Assembly (NCBI RefSeq): GCF_000004195.4
Contig: NC_030679.2
Location: 15,556,712 to 15,620,711 of the forward strand
From: Xenopus tropicalis
Taxonomy: Eukaryota; Chordata; Amphibia; Anura; Pipidae
DNA length: 64,000 nt
Direction: 5' to 3'
The notes under the pieces are model-generated. The model worked only from the letters and a program-made list of their open reading frames with translations, was not told the origin of the DNA and did not search any database. This document shows positions 42,540 to 52,044 of the stretch, in pieces. The position numbers were made by a program, and so were the translations under genes. How positions within the stretch are numbered: the first letter of the stretch is position 1; the number at the start of each line of letters is the position of its first letter.

Positions 42540-44560
42540 TAACAAAGGCATATTTGAAAGACAAACTTCTCCTGAATAAAATGATGCCCCATATGTATGG
42601 GTGCACATAAAGACATGGGCACCAAACACTCCAAAGCAGGGGCAATGCACAAGGGCAATTACAGCTAAAAATGTGGGGGCTGCGCTCTATGTGCACTACC
42701 TGCAGTTTTTCAGTGTTAACCCCCCTACCTGTGAGATAACCCCCACAATCTATATATTTACGAAAAGTGCACACCTTCAGCTATTCAGAGACACCACTCT
42801 TCTCTTTCTACATGGAAAATTGTGGCCGCAGTCCCTTGCAGAAGTTAGCGCTTTGGTCAGAAATCAAGGAAAAACTAGATACAAACCTAGATTTCTCCCC
42901 AAAATCTCCATGGCAACTACCAAAAACTTACTAACCATCAATCTGCAAGTTCCCCTGAATAAAACGATACCCCATATGTATGGGTGCACATAAAGACGTG
43001 GCCACCAAATGCCCCAAAACAGGGGCAATGCATAAGGGGAATTTCAGTTGAAATTTTGGGGGCTGCGCTCTATGTGCACTACCTGCAGTTTTTCAGTGAT
43101 AACCCCCCCTACCTGTGAGATACCCCCACAATCTATATATTTACGAAAAGTGCACACCTTCAGCTATTCAGAGACACCACTCTTCTCTTTCTACATGGAA
43201 AATTGTGGCCGCAGTCCCTTGCAGAAGTCAGCGCTTTGGTCAGAAATCAAGGAAAAACCAGATACAACCCTAGATTTTGGTCAGAAATCAAGGAAAAACC
43301 AGATACAAACCTAGATTTCTCCCCAAAATCTCCATGGCAACTACCAAAAACTTACTAACCATCAATCTGCAAGTTCCCCTGAATAAAACGATACCCCATA
43401 TGTATGGGTGCACATAAAGACGTGGCCACCAAATGCCCCCAAACAGGGGCAATGCATAAGGGGGGGCTGTGCTCTATCTGCAGTTATTTAGTCTAAACAC
43501 ATCCATAACCTGTGAAATAACCCCCGCAAACTATATATTTCTGAAAAGTGCACACCTTCAGCTATTCAGAGACGCCACTCTCCTCTTTCTACATGGAAAA
43601 TTGTGGCCGCAGTCCCTTGCAGAAGTTAGCGCTTTGGTCAGAAATCAAGGAAAAACCAGATACAAACCTAGATTTCTCCCCAAAATCTCCATGGCAACTA
43701 CCAAAAACTTACTAACCATCAATCTGCAAGTTCCCCTGAATAAAACGATACCCCATATGTATGGGTGCACATAAAGACGTGGCCACCAAATGCCCCCAAA
43801 CAGGGGCAATGCATAAGGGGGGGCTGTGCTCTATGTGCTCTACCTGCAGTTATTTAGTCTAAACACCCCCATACCTGTGAAATAACCCCTGCAAACTATA
43901 TATTTCCAAAAAGTGCACACCTTCAGCTATTCAGAGACACCACTCTTCTCTTTCTACATGAAAAATTGTGGCCCCAGTCCCTTGCAGAAGTTAGCGCTTT
44001 GGTCAGAAATCAAGGAAAAACCAGATAAAAACCTAGATTTCTCCCCAAAATCTCCATGGCAACTACCAAAAACTTACTAAACCTCAATTTGCAAGTTCCC
44101 CTGAATAAAACGATACCCCATATGTATGGGTGCACATAAAGACGTGGCCACCAAATGCCCCAAAACAGGGGCAATGCATAAGGGCAATTTCAGTTGAAAT
44201 TTTGGGGGCTGCGCTCTATGTGCACTACCTGCAGTTTTTCAGTGTTAACCCCCCCTACCTGTGAGATAACCCCCACAATCTATATATTTACGAAAAGTGC
44301 ACACCTTCAGCTATTCAGAGACGCCACTCTTCTCTTTCTACATGGAAAATTGCGGCCGTAGTCCCTTGCAGAAGTCAGCGCTTTGGTCAGAAATCAAGGA
44401 AAAACCAGATACAAACCTAGATTTTGGTCAGAAATCAAGGAAAAACCAGATAAAAAACCTAGATTTCTCCCCAAAATCTCCATGGCAACTACCAAAAACT
44501 TACTAACCATCAATCTGCAAGTTCCCCTGAATAAAACGATACCTATGTCTGGTTGCACAT
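42540..44560 (+). repeat. piggyBac-internal tandem array, 356-426 bp units
   Basis: The landmark CCTGAATAAAA starts near 42571, 42954, 43379, 43733, 44100 and 44526. Other recurrent phrases are CCCCATATGTATGGGTGC, AAAAGTGCACACCTTCAGC and GGTCAGAAATCAAGGAAAAA. Length differences come from small internal deletions and a duplicated GGTCAGAAATCAAGG block in two units. Short frames here (TTLLFLHGKLWPQSLAEVSA) repeat with the units and are judged non-coding. Confidence 0.9.
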
Positions 44561-44630
44561 AAGTACATGGCCGCCAAACCTGAAAATGCATAATATTGGG
44601 GCTGCACTCTATGCACCCCTTTTTTTTTGC

Positions 44631-44853
44631 CTGCACCCGAATGAATGGGATACGCTCGGGTGCAGGCACATGTAGCCGATATACGCATGAAAACGCGTGA
44701 GAATGCAAAGTCTCGCGTTTTCATGCGTATATCGGCTACACGTGCCTGCACCCGAGCGTATCCCATTCATTCGGGTGCAGGAACAAGTAGCAGGCGTAGG
44801 GCTGAATTTTCGGCAAGCGTTTTTCCACTTGCTGAAAAAATCAGCCCTACGCC
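44631..44853. repeat. Long palindrome plus second hairpin inside the second piggyBac element
   Basis: CTGCACCCGAATGAATGGGA at 44631 pairs with its complement ending CATTCGGGTGCAG at 44780, giving arms of about 72 bp around a short centre near 44705, with few mismatches. A second hairpin (GCAGGCGTAGGGCTGA about 44790, complement ending TCAGCCCTACGCCT at about 44853) follows. The trailing GTGTGGCATCAGCCTAACCC resembles a hAT-type terminus, so this may be a nested MITE. Confidence 0.8.
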
Positions 44854-45379
44854 TCGTGTGGCATCAGCCTAACCCTTGGCAATAGAAACTACCAGAACAA
44901 TCTTAGCACCTCTGGACCTTTCTAGAACAACTGAAATCAAATGGAATAAAACCACTAAAAGCAATCAAAGAACAATAGTTGCAATGAAATCGGTAAGAGC
45001 CCTGGATCCACCAATGTCACTGCAAAAGCAACCTTTTTGGGGGCACTAAACACACAATAAAGAACAATGCAAAGATAAAACACCATAAAATCAGTAAAAT
45101 CCAATAAAACCACCTAAACCAACAGAAGAACAATAATTGCAATGAAATCGGTGGTCAGAGCCCTGGATCCACCAACGTCACTGCAAATTCAGCACCAAAT
45201 AGCAATAAAAAAAGTTACAGTGCAATAGAATAATTCAAAAACAGAAATCAATTATGAAAATGCCAAAAAAACACTAAAATGCAACCAAATAAATCAGATA
45301 ATTATAGAGCAAGATCAGAAATAAAGTTTTAGTAAAAAAAAAGACTGCCAAAGAAAGCAAAGAAAAAAAAGAAAAGGAA

Positions 45380-45535
45380 AGAAAGAAAGAAAAAAAAAAA
45401 AAAAAAAAAAGTGTAAGTGTAAGTGTGTGTGTAAGTGTCTGTGTGTGCTTGGGAAAGTTGTAAATAAGTGTGTATGTGTACAAAAGTGTAATAATGACAA
45501 AGATAGAAGAAAAAATGCAAAAAAAAAAAAAAAAA
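45380..45535. repeat. Low-complexity A-run and GTAAGTGTG tract
   Basis: A GAAAGAAAGA/poly-A run, a block of GTAAGTGTGTGTGTAAG, and a second A-run with a short T-run. Same position and composition as the tract at 22380-22655 in the first piggyBac element. Confidence 0.85.
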
Positions 45536-45730
45536 TTTTTTAGACAGTTGAGATAGAAATAAGCAAAATAAACAGCGGTAGAGAGTTGTAGTTCAGCTTA
45601 CCCAAGGCAGGCAGACGATCAGGGGCGATCAGGGGCGATCAATCCAGCAGGAAGGCAGCAGGGGAGCTCCATCTTGTCCAACGTGCGCAGCAGGAGTGAG
45701 GAGCCGACAGTAGGCGGCGCTATTTAAAGG

Positions 45731-45994
45731 GACAGCAGTGGACACGTCATCAACGCGTGTCCACTGCTGTCATTGGCTGGCGACGCGATCGGTGCGGCTG
45801 GGGGACCCGGATCGGTGAGTATGTGTATATTTGCTCGTTGCCTAGGGGGATCTGAGGGGTTTACAAGCGCTGCGCTGCTTTAAAAGCGAGCGCAGCGCTT
45901 GTAAACCCGACAGTGCCATGGGACGTAGATTCTACGTCCCATGGCACTTTGGTCCTTTAGTGCCTTGGACGTAGAATCTACGTCCCATGGCACT
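45731..45994. repeat. Four hairpins at the right end of the second piggyBac element
   Basis: 45731-45746/45756-45771 (16 bp, perfect), 45857-45876/45889-45908 (20 bp, perfect), 45912-45929/45931-45948 (18 bp, perfect, 1-nt centre), and 45959-45976/45977-45994 (about 18 bp, with mismatches). The third and fourth are tandem near-copies (GACGTAGA, TCTACGTCCCATGGCACT), and the last runs into the terminal inverted repeat. Confidence 0.9.
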
Positions 45995-46001
45995 TAAAGG
46001 G

Positions 46002-46463
46002 TTAATACAACCCAACAAAAATGGAACCTATCCCTGTGGCAAAAAACAATGCAAAACCTGTCCACACATCTGCAATTCAGACAAAATACAGATTCCGGAC
46101 ACATTAGAGGAATACAGCACCCGTGGCCAGTACAACTGTTCTTCCTCCAACGTAGTGTACTTAATACAGTGCACTAGGTGCCCAACAGGAGGACTGTATA
46201 TAGGAGAGACTGGCCAAAGCCTGAGAAAGAGGAATACACACCACCGATTTACCATAACAAATAAAAAACTGGACACACCAGTAGGGAACCATTTTAACAG
46301 CCCTCACCACTCCATAAACGATTTAAGAATCTTGGTCCTTAAGGAAAACTTCAGAACAGACAATGAAAGGAAGGTTTGGGAGTATAAATTAATGAAAACT
46401 TTCAACTCTCTGGAGAAGGGACTGAACCTGGGCCTTGGATTTATGGCAAATTATATAGATTAA
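46002..46463 (+). pseudogene. Penelope-like GIY-YIG endonuclease part
   Basis: About 153 codons. After KNGTYPCGKKQCKTCPHI (a Cys-rich segment typical of Penelope proteins) comes VVYLIQCTRCPTGGLYIGET with GQSLRKRNTHHR, the GIY-YIG nuclease core, then NHFN and the conserved C-terminus ERKVWEYKLMKTFNSLEKGL. In Penelope elements this domain cuts the target DNA. The domain itself looks intact, but it is cut off from its reverse transcriptase. The apparent start codon upstream lies in the piggyBac end and is not native. Confidence 0.88.
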
Positions 46464-46873
46464 GAACTGCCTGCACACAGCCAGAAATACCAACATCTGT
46501 AGAGACACTGGGCCAGTTAATCACATTGAATTCCATTCACTTCACACTTCAGTAACTTACCCTAATTTATATCAAGTCACTTTGATCCACATTATCCTGT
46601 ACCTTATCTGTTTGTATCTGTTTGTCCCTTGCAGCCCCCCCCCCCCCCCCCCCCCCCCCCATTTATATGACTTTGTTAACACCTTCCACACAGATATTCT
46701 TTTTTTTTGGTTATTTGATCTATGAACTGAATGTTGTATATATATATATCAGCAAGCACCACAGCTTCTTTGTAATCAGCTTGAAAAAGGAACTAAAATG
46801 TTCTGAAAGCTTGCTATGGTTATCTTAGTTAGCCAATAAAGGTATCACCTTTATACCACTTTTGTTATTTTTT
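46464..46873 (+). other. Penelope-like 3' region with hammerhead-like remnant and C-run
   Basis: Contains a 26-nt C homopolymer (46635-46660), an AT repeat near 46737-46749, and TTGAAAAAGGAAC-loop-GTTCTGAAAG at 46781-46809. There GGAAC (46789-46793) pairs with GTTCT (46800-46804) directly before GAAA, the layout of hammerhead stem II in Penelope elements, though the CTGANGA box is degraded. The 3' end is near TTAGCCAATAAAGGTATC. Confidence 0.6.
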
Positions 46874-46967
46874 ATTTCAAAAGGGTTACCCTGTAAACAT
46901 TTGCAAAATCTCCTGATCCCTGTCTGCATCTGCACCTTGATTGGTAAATTTTACTGTCTGTCAACAA

Positions 46968-47022
46968 AGCTGTGCTCTGATTGGAGAATCCACAAGAAGA
47001 AAGATCCAATCAGAGCACAGCT
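46968..47022. repeat. Perfect 17-bp inverted repeat
   Basis: AGCTGTGCTCTGATTGG (46968-46984) and CCAATCAGAGCACAGCT (47006-47022) with a 21-nt loop. It is in a short unassigned stretch between the Penelope end and a CR1 fragment. Confidence 0.85.
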
Positions 47023-47202
47023 GATTTCTACAGAACCGGAGAAGATTTGCAGGGCAGTGCAGAAACGAACCCTGGTTTTAAGGTGCCAAAGCTGGTTTGG
47101 GGAGGCTTAGCCTCACCAAGCCTTATTGAAAATCCGCCTATGCTGTCCTTCATACTGCTGGCCTCCTGCATGCCAAAGCTCCATCTGTTTTTGCCAACTC
47201 TG

Positions 47203-47966
47203 GACCACCAGTGCTCAAATGGGACATTATTAAATTAGAGAGGGTCCAGAGAAGGGCGACTAAGCTGGTAAAGGGTATGGAAAGTCTCAGTTATGAAGAA
47301 AGACTGGCCAAGTTGGGTCTGTTTTCACTGGAGAAGAGGCGCTTAAGAGGTGACATGATAACTATGTATAAATATATAAGGGGATCATATAATAACCTCT
47401 CTAATATTTTATTGTACCAGTTCCAACGGACACGAGGGCACCCACTCTATTTAGAAGAAGGGAGGTTCCATTTAAATATTCGGAAACAATTTTTTACTGT
47501 GAGAGCTGTGAAGTTGTGGAATTCCCTCCCCGAATCAGTTGTGCTGGCTGATACATTAGATTCAAGAAGGGGCTGGATGGCTTTTTAGCAAGTGAGGGAA
47601 TACAGGGTTATGGGAGATAGCTCTTAGTACAAGTTGATCCAGGGACTGGTCCGATTGCCATCTTGGAGTCAGGAAGGAATTTTTTCCCCTCTGGATCAAC
47701 TAGCAGTTAGGCAGGTTATTTCTATATATATCCTGCCTAACTGCTAGTTGATCCAGAGGAAGGCAAAAAAAACCCATCTGAAGCCTCTCTAATTTGGCGC
47801 AGAGGGGAAAAAATTCCTTCCTGACTCCAAGATGGCAATCGGACCAGTCCCTGGATCAACTTGTACTAAGATCTATCTCCCATAACCCTGTATTCCCCCT
47901 CATTATGGTTGAACTTGATGGACGTACATCTTTTTTCAACCAAACTTACTATGTTACTATGTTACC
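47203..47966 (+). mobile_element. CR1 fragment with an inverted duplication in its 3'UTR
   Basis: Encodes the C-terminal CR1 ORF2 region ([40 protein letters not shown], 47211-47588) with a frameshift near the end. The 3'UTR then runs forward to 47720, turns into its own reverse complement (about 47738-47899), and finishes forward with the tail at 47902-47966. The forward arm lacks the block TGTGGCAAATTAGAGAGGC that the reversed arm retains in altered form. Confidence 0.85.
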
Positions 47967-48565
47967 TTTGAAATATGGGTCCCAGGCAACCAATTGTATA
48001 GGTAACCCCCTACTACCTGCCAATTTGAATCAAAACTAAGCTGCATTAATATATATTGTTGGCAAAACAATCCTAAACTTCTCTGCCTTACTTGCAAGGT
48101 TTCATTGGATGATACCAATTCTGTGTTTATGATAGTTGTGCACCAAATCTATTATTCAGTTTTGGATTTTGCCACATCCGTACACTTTTTGCCAGACTCC
48201 AAATCTGAAGTCATATCACTTTAAAGGAGACATTTTATATAAAGTTCATATTCAGTTATAATATTCATCCTCCCTCAAAATGTGAAATGATGCAGAAAGA
48301 AAGAGGTTTTGAAAGCATTTTACCTCCTAAAACTGCCATTATATGAGAGCTGCAGAGACAACCTCTCAAGTCTGAAGCCAGAGCAAAATGAAACATGGGA
48401 GTGTCGCTTCAGTCTCCCACAGGAAGTGGTCACAGTACTGACTGACAGGCTTTACTCAACAGCAGCAAGGAAAACCCCTCCCTCCTTCTGTGTCTCTCTG
48501 CTTGTGCTGCTGCCGGGGGGGGGGGGGGAGAGGAGCGAGTAGAGTAGGAACACTGCCTGTGACAA
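47967..48565. other. Short interval between two CR1 copies
   Basis: Contains TTTAAAGGAGACATTTTATA at 48221, a possible T2-type MITE end without a visible partner, and a run of 12 G at about 48516-48528. No exon recognised. Confidence 0.4.
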
Positions 48566-50502
48566 CAAAAGTTTTTTTAAGTATATTAATAGTAAAAAGA
48601 TGCAGGTTGAGGGTGTGGCCCCATTGAGTTATAATAACAATATGGTTACAGCGGATACAGAAAAGGCAGATGTGCTTAACCAGTTCTTTTCTTCTATGTA
48701 TACAGTAGAGGAGCCAGTGGGCCAAGTCCCACCCAATAGCTTCACTGTTGCCTCAGCTCCAACTACACAGTGGTTGGCACAGGATATGGTGCTTAAAGGG
48801 TTACACACGATAAATGTAAACAAGGCACCTGGGCCAGATGGAATACACCCTCGGGTACTGAGAGAGCTAGGGGCAGAATTGCAGTGGCCCTTGTTTCTGA
48901 TATTCTCAGACTCGCTTTCATCAGGTATGGTACCTAGGGATTGGAAGAAGGCGAATGTCATTCCCATATTTAAAAAGGGAGTAAGATCTCAGCCTGGCAA
49001 TTATAGGCCTGTAAGTTTGACATCCGTGGTGGGCAAGTTATTTGAAGGCTTGTTAAGGGATCACATTCAAAATTATGTAGTGGAGAATGCCGTTATGAGC
49101 AGTAATCAGCATGGCTTTATGAAGGACAGGTCATGTCAGACCAATTTAATTGCTTTTTATGATGAGGTAAGTAAGAAGCTGGACAGTGGGGATGCAGTAG
49201 ATATAATCTATTTGGATTTTGCCAAAGCATTTGATACCGTTCCCCACAAACGACTGCTTTCTAAGCTAAGGTCTATTGGTCTTAGTGAAGCCGTTTGCAC
49301 ATGGATAGAAAACTGGCTACAGGATCGGGTACAGAGGGTGGTTGTTAATGGTACATTCTCTACTTGGAATAAGGTCCTCAGTGGGGTCCCTCAGGGTTCT
49401 GTACTGGGTCCACTTTTGTTTAATTTGTTCATAAATGACTTAGGGGAGGGTATTATGAGTAATGTATCAGTGTTTGCAGATGACACAAAACTCTGCAGAC
49501 CAGTCAATTCTATCCAGGATGTGACATCCCTGCAGCAGGATCTTGACCACCTGGCAATCTGGGCAGCTAAGTGGCAGATGAGATTTAATGTGGATAAATG
49601 TAAGGTCATGCACCTGGGATGTAAAAATATGCAAGCCCCGTATACCCTTAATGGGACTGCACTAGGCAAATCCATAATGGAGAAGGACCTTGGAGTCCTT
49701 GTAGATAATAAACTTGGCTGTAGCAAGCAATGCCAGGCAGCAGCTGCAAGGGCAAACAAGGTTTTGAGCTGTATTAAAAGGGGCATAGATTCACGGGAGG
49801 AGGGGGTTATTCTTCCCCTTTACAGAGCGCTGGTAAGGCCCCATCTAGAATATGCTGTTCAGTTTTGGTCTCCAGTGCTCAAACGGGACATTACTGAGTT
49901 AGAGAGGGTCCAGAGAAGGGCAACTAAGCTGGTAAAGGGTATGGAAAGGGTCTGGCCAAGTTGGGTCTGTTTACACTGGAGAAGAGGCGCTTAAGAGGTG
50001 ACATGATAACTATGTATAAATATATAAAGGGATCATATAATAACCTTTCTAATATTTTATTTACCAGTAGGTCCTTCCAACGGACACCAGGGCACCCACT
50101 CCGTTTAGAAGAAGGGAGGTTCCATTTAAACATTCGGAAAGGATTTTTTACAGTGAGAGCTGTGAGGTTCTGGAATTCCCTCCCCGAATCAGTCGTGCTG
50201 GCTGATACATTATATAACTTTAAGAAGGGGCTGGATGGATTCTTAGCAAGTGAGGGAATACAGGGTTATGGGAGATAGCTCTTAGTACTAGTTGATCCAG
50301 GGACTGGTCCGATTGCCATCTTGGAGTCAGGAAGGAATTTTTTCCCCTCTGTGGCAAATTAGAGAGGCTTCAGATGGGGTTTTTTGCCTTCCTCTGGATC
50401 AACTAGTAGTTAGGCAGGTTATATATAGGCATTATGGTTGAACTTGATGGACGTATGTCTTTTTTCAACCCAACTTACTATGTTACTATGTTACTATGTT
50501 AC
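48566..50502 (+). mobile_element. Young CR1 copy, 5'-truncated in ORF2
   Basis: Begins at AAAGTTTTTTTAAGTATATT inside ORF2 and ends with TTACTATG octamers. The frame 48600-49994 (464 codons) covers the reverse transcriptase with [13 protein letters not shown] and FADD. A deletion of about 16 bp near 49946 shifts frame, and the C-terminus continues at 49961-50278. It is nearly identical to the full-length copy, so insertion was recent. Confidence 0.92.
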
Positions 50503-51159
50503 ATCACTAAGCCCCGCCCACCCTATGCATATTTACTGCACTTTAAGTAGCTCTGCTGAAGTCTATAAGGGCCAGTTGCCCCAGCCACATACTGAAGAGT
50601 CTAAACCGGAAGCTGGCATAAGGTCTGGGTAGGGCACAGTTTTCAAGCTGTTATGGACATATTTGAACCCAAAGGTATCGTCATCCTCAGATTTAAATAT
50701 GCAAACTAGGGGTTCAGATTCTGCATTCGGCCAAATCCTTTGTGCAGGATTTGTTTTAATCCCTATGATGAAGCCACTGAATGCATCCAGTGTATGGTGG
50801 TCATTGGGTTTCAGGTCGGGTTGTGGATAAATTTGCAGCTTGGGCCGGGTAGTGGAGACCGGGTCAGCGCTATAAACATAAGTTGCGGGCACAGATGTGG
50901 GTTGCAGGACTTCCCAATTACAGGGGGAAATGGGACAGAGCTGTATGTAAAGTGGCTCTGCTTAAGGCCCCATGGGTGTCTGGGGGTCATCTCCTTAGCT
51001 GCACCCCTATAGAGCCAGCTCCATGATTTGTTCTTATCCAGCACTGAACCCTCCATTAAATAACATTGCCTGTAATTGTGATAGATTGCAGCCAATTACA
51101 TTTCAATGCAGCACTTTCCCAGGGAAACTCTCTGTCTCCTGTCAGCATGACCTGACGCA
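50503..51159. other. Non-coding interval
   Basis: No exon or delimited repeat recognised. The short frames on either strand lack domains. Confidence 0.4.
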
Positions 51160-51395
51160 TTTCAGGAGATTTATTCAGCCTTTATTCCACTCCCCCAGTA
51201 CTTTTCATTTATGGAATCTCTGACACGGAAGAATGGCCCAATCCTGTCTCCCCAACCTTTTCTTAAATCTGTAATTGTGCAATAATTCTGAGAGTGAGCC
51301 GACCTGATGCCTTGAGGCACGAAATGACTGAGCACGGTCTTCATTAAATTTCTCCTTATTGGAACATTATTCACCCTGCACTGAAGTGTTGACAT
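51160..51395 (+). other. Non-coding segment similar to 38996-39215
   Basis: Counterpart of the earlier segment, with the same ordered blocks (GGAGATTTATTCAGCCTTTA, TTTTCATTTATGGAATCT, GAAGAATGGCCCAATCCT, CAATAATTCTGAGAG, GGCACGAAATG, CACCCTGCACTG). About 12.2 kb separates the two, and both are on the plus strand. Confidence 0.55.
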
Positions 51396-51737
51396 ACTGG
51401 CCAACCAAGGCAGTTAGGCGCATGGCTTTGAAGGAAAAGTATATCCAGCACTGAATGTTTTTACAGAATCATCAAAGGGCCAATACCTAGGGTGTGGGTG
51501 GCGCACAGTTGCCTTTTCTTGCCAGTCCCCAGCCTGCTGCCAGATACTGTGTTGAAGCAGAACAGAGACAGTACCAAAGTCTGCTTATAGCCTGTACAAA
51601 GAGAGAGCAAAAAACTATGGCAACATAGGGATTCCCCTGTACTAAGCACAAATTATCAGAAACAGCCCCCTAAATTTGCTCATGGCCTGTATAGAGATAT
51701 ACCATAAAACTAAGGCAGCATAGGGATTCCCCTATAC

Positions 51738-52036
51738 CAGTGATACCCCAACCAGTGGCTCAGGGGCAACATGTTGCTCCCCAACACCTTGGATGTTGCT
51801 CTCAGTGCCCCAAAACCAGGTAGTTATTTTTGAATTCCTGAATAAAATGGTTGAATAAAAACAAGATTTACTACCAAATAAGCCCACTGTAAGCTGATAG
51901 TGTACATAGAGGCTGCCTAATAGCCAATCTTAGCCCTTATTTGGCACCTCCATGAACTTTTATGGTGCTTGTGTTGCTCCTCAAGTCTTTTTACATTTGA
52001 CTGTTGCTCACGAGTAAGAAAGGTTGGGGATCCCTG
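51738..52036. mobile_element. hAT-type MITE, second copy of the cry1-intron family
   Basis: Ends CAGTGATACCCCAACC and GGTTGGGGATCCCTG, flanked by the perfect 8-bp repeat CCCTATAC (51730-51737 and 52037-52044). Internal sequence matches the MITE at 2613-3143 in reverse orientation, without the nested insertion. Flanks carry locally repeated phrases such as AACAGCCCCCTAA and CATAGGGATTCC. Confidence 0.88.
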
Positions 52037-52044
52037 CCCTATAC

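Larger units (their letters stand above)
41847..46001. mobile_element. Second piggyBac-type non-autonomous element with tandem array and hairpin end
   Basis: TTAA at 41843-41846 and 46002-46005. Perfect 14-bp inverted ends: CCCTTTAAGTGCCA (41847-41860) and TGGCACTTAAAGGG (45988-46001). 4155 bp, no transposase. The left terminal region resembles that of the first element in plan (AGTGCCAGCCGAATTCGTC, TATATCGTTTTTTTC). The interior is a 356-426 bp tandem array, then a poly-A/GTAAGTGTG tract, then four hairpins. It is inserted in a Penelope-like element. Confidence 0.88.
40896..46873 (+). mobile_element. Penelope-like retroelement, 5'-truncated and split by a piggyBac-type element
   Basis: The first part (40896-41842) encodes a Penelope-type reverse transcriptase and linker; the second (46006-46873) encodes a GIY-YIG endonuclease and a 3' region ending CTTTATACCACTTTTG. 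At 41843-41846 and 46002-46005 the same TTAA is present. Reading across that point keeps frame (…SAL-IQPNKNGTYPCG), so the interruption is precise. Penelope elements of this kind (Neptune-like) occur in frogs. It is a dead copy because of frameshifts before the insertion. Confidence 0.88.

Noticed and set aside
42601..44506. Repeated open frames in the second array (LLFLHGKLWPQSLAEVSALV)
   Set aside because: Same reasoning: the frames follow the repeat units and shift when units have indels, so they are not under coding constraint.
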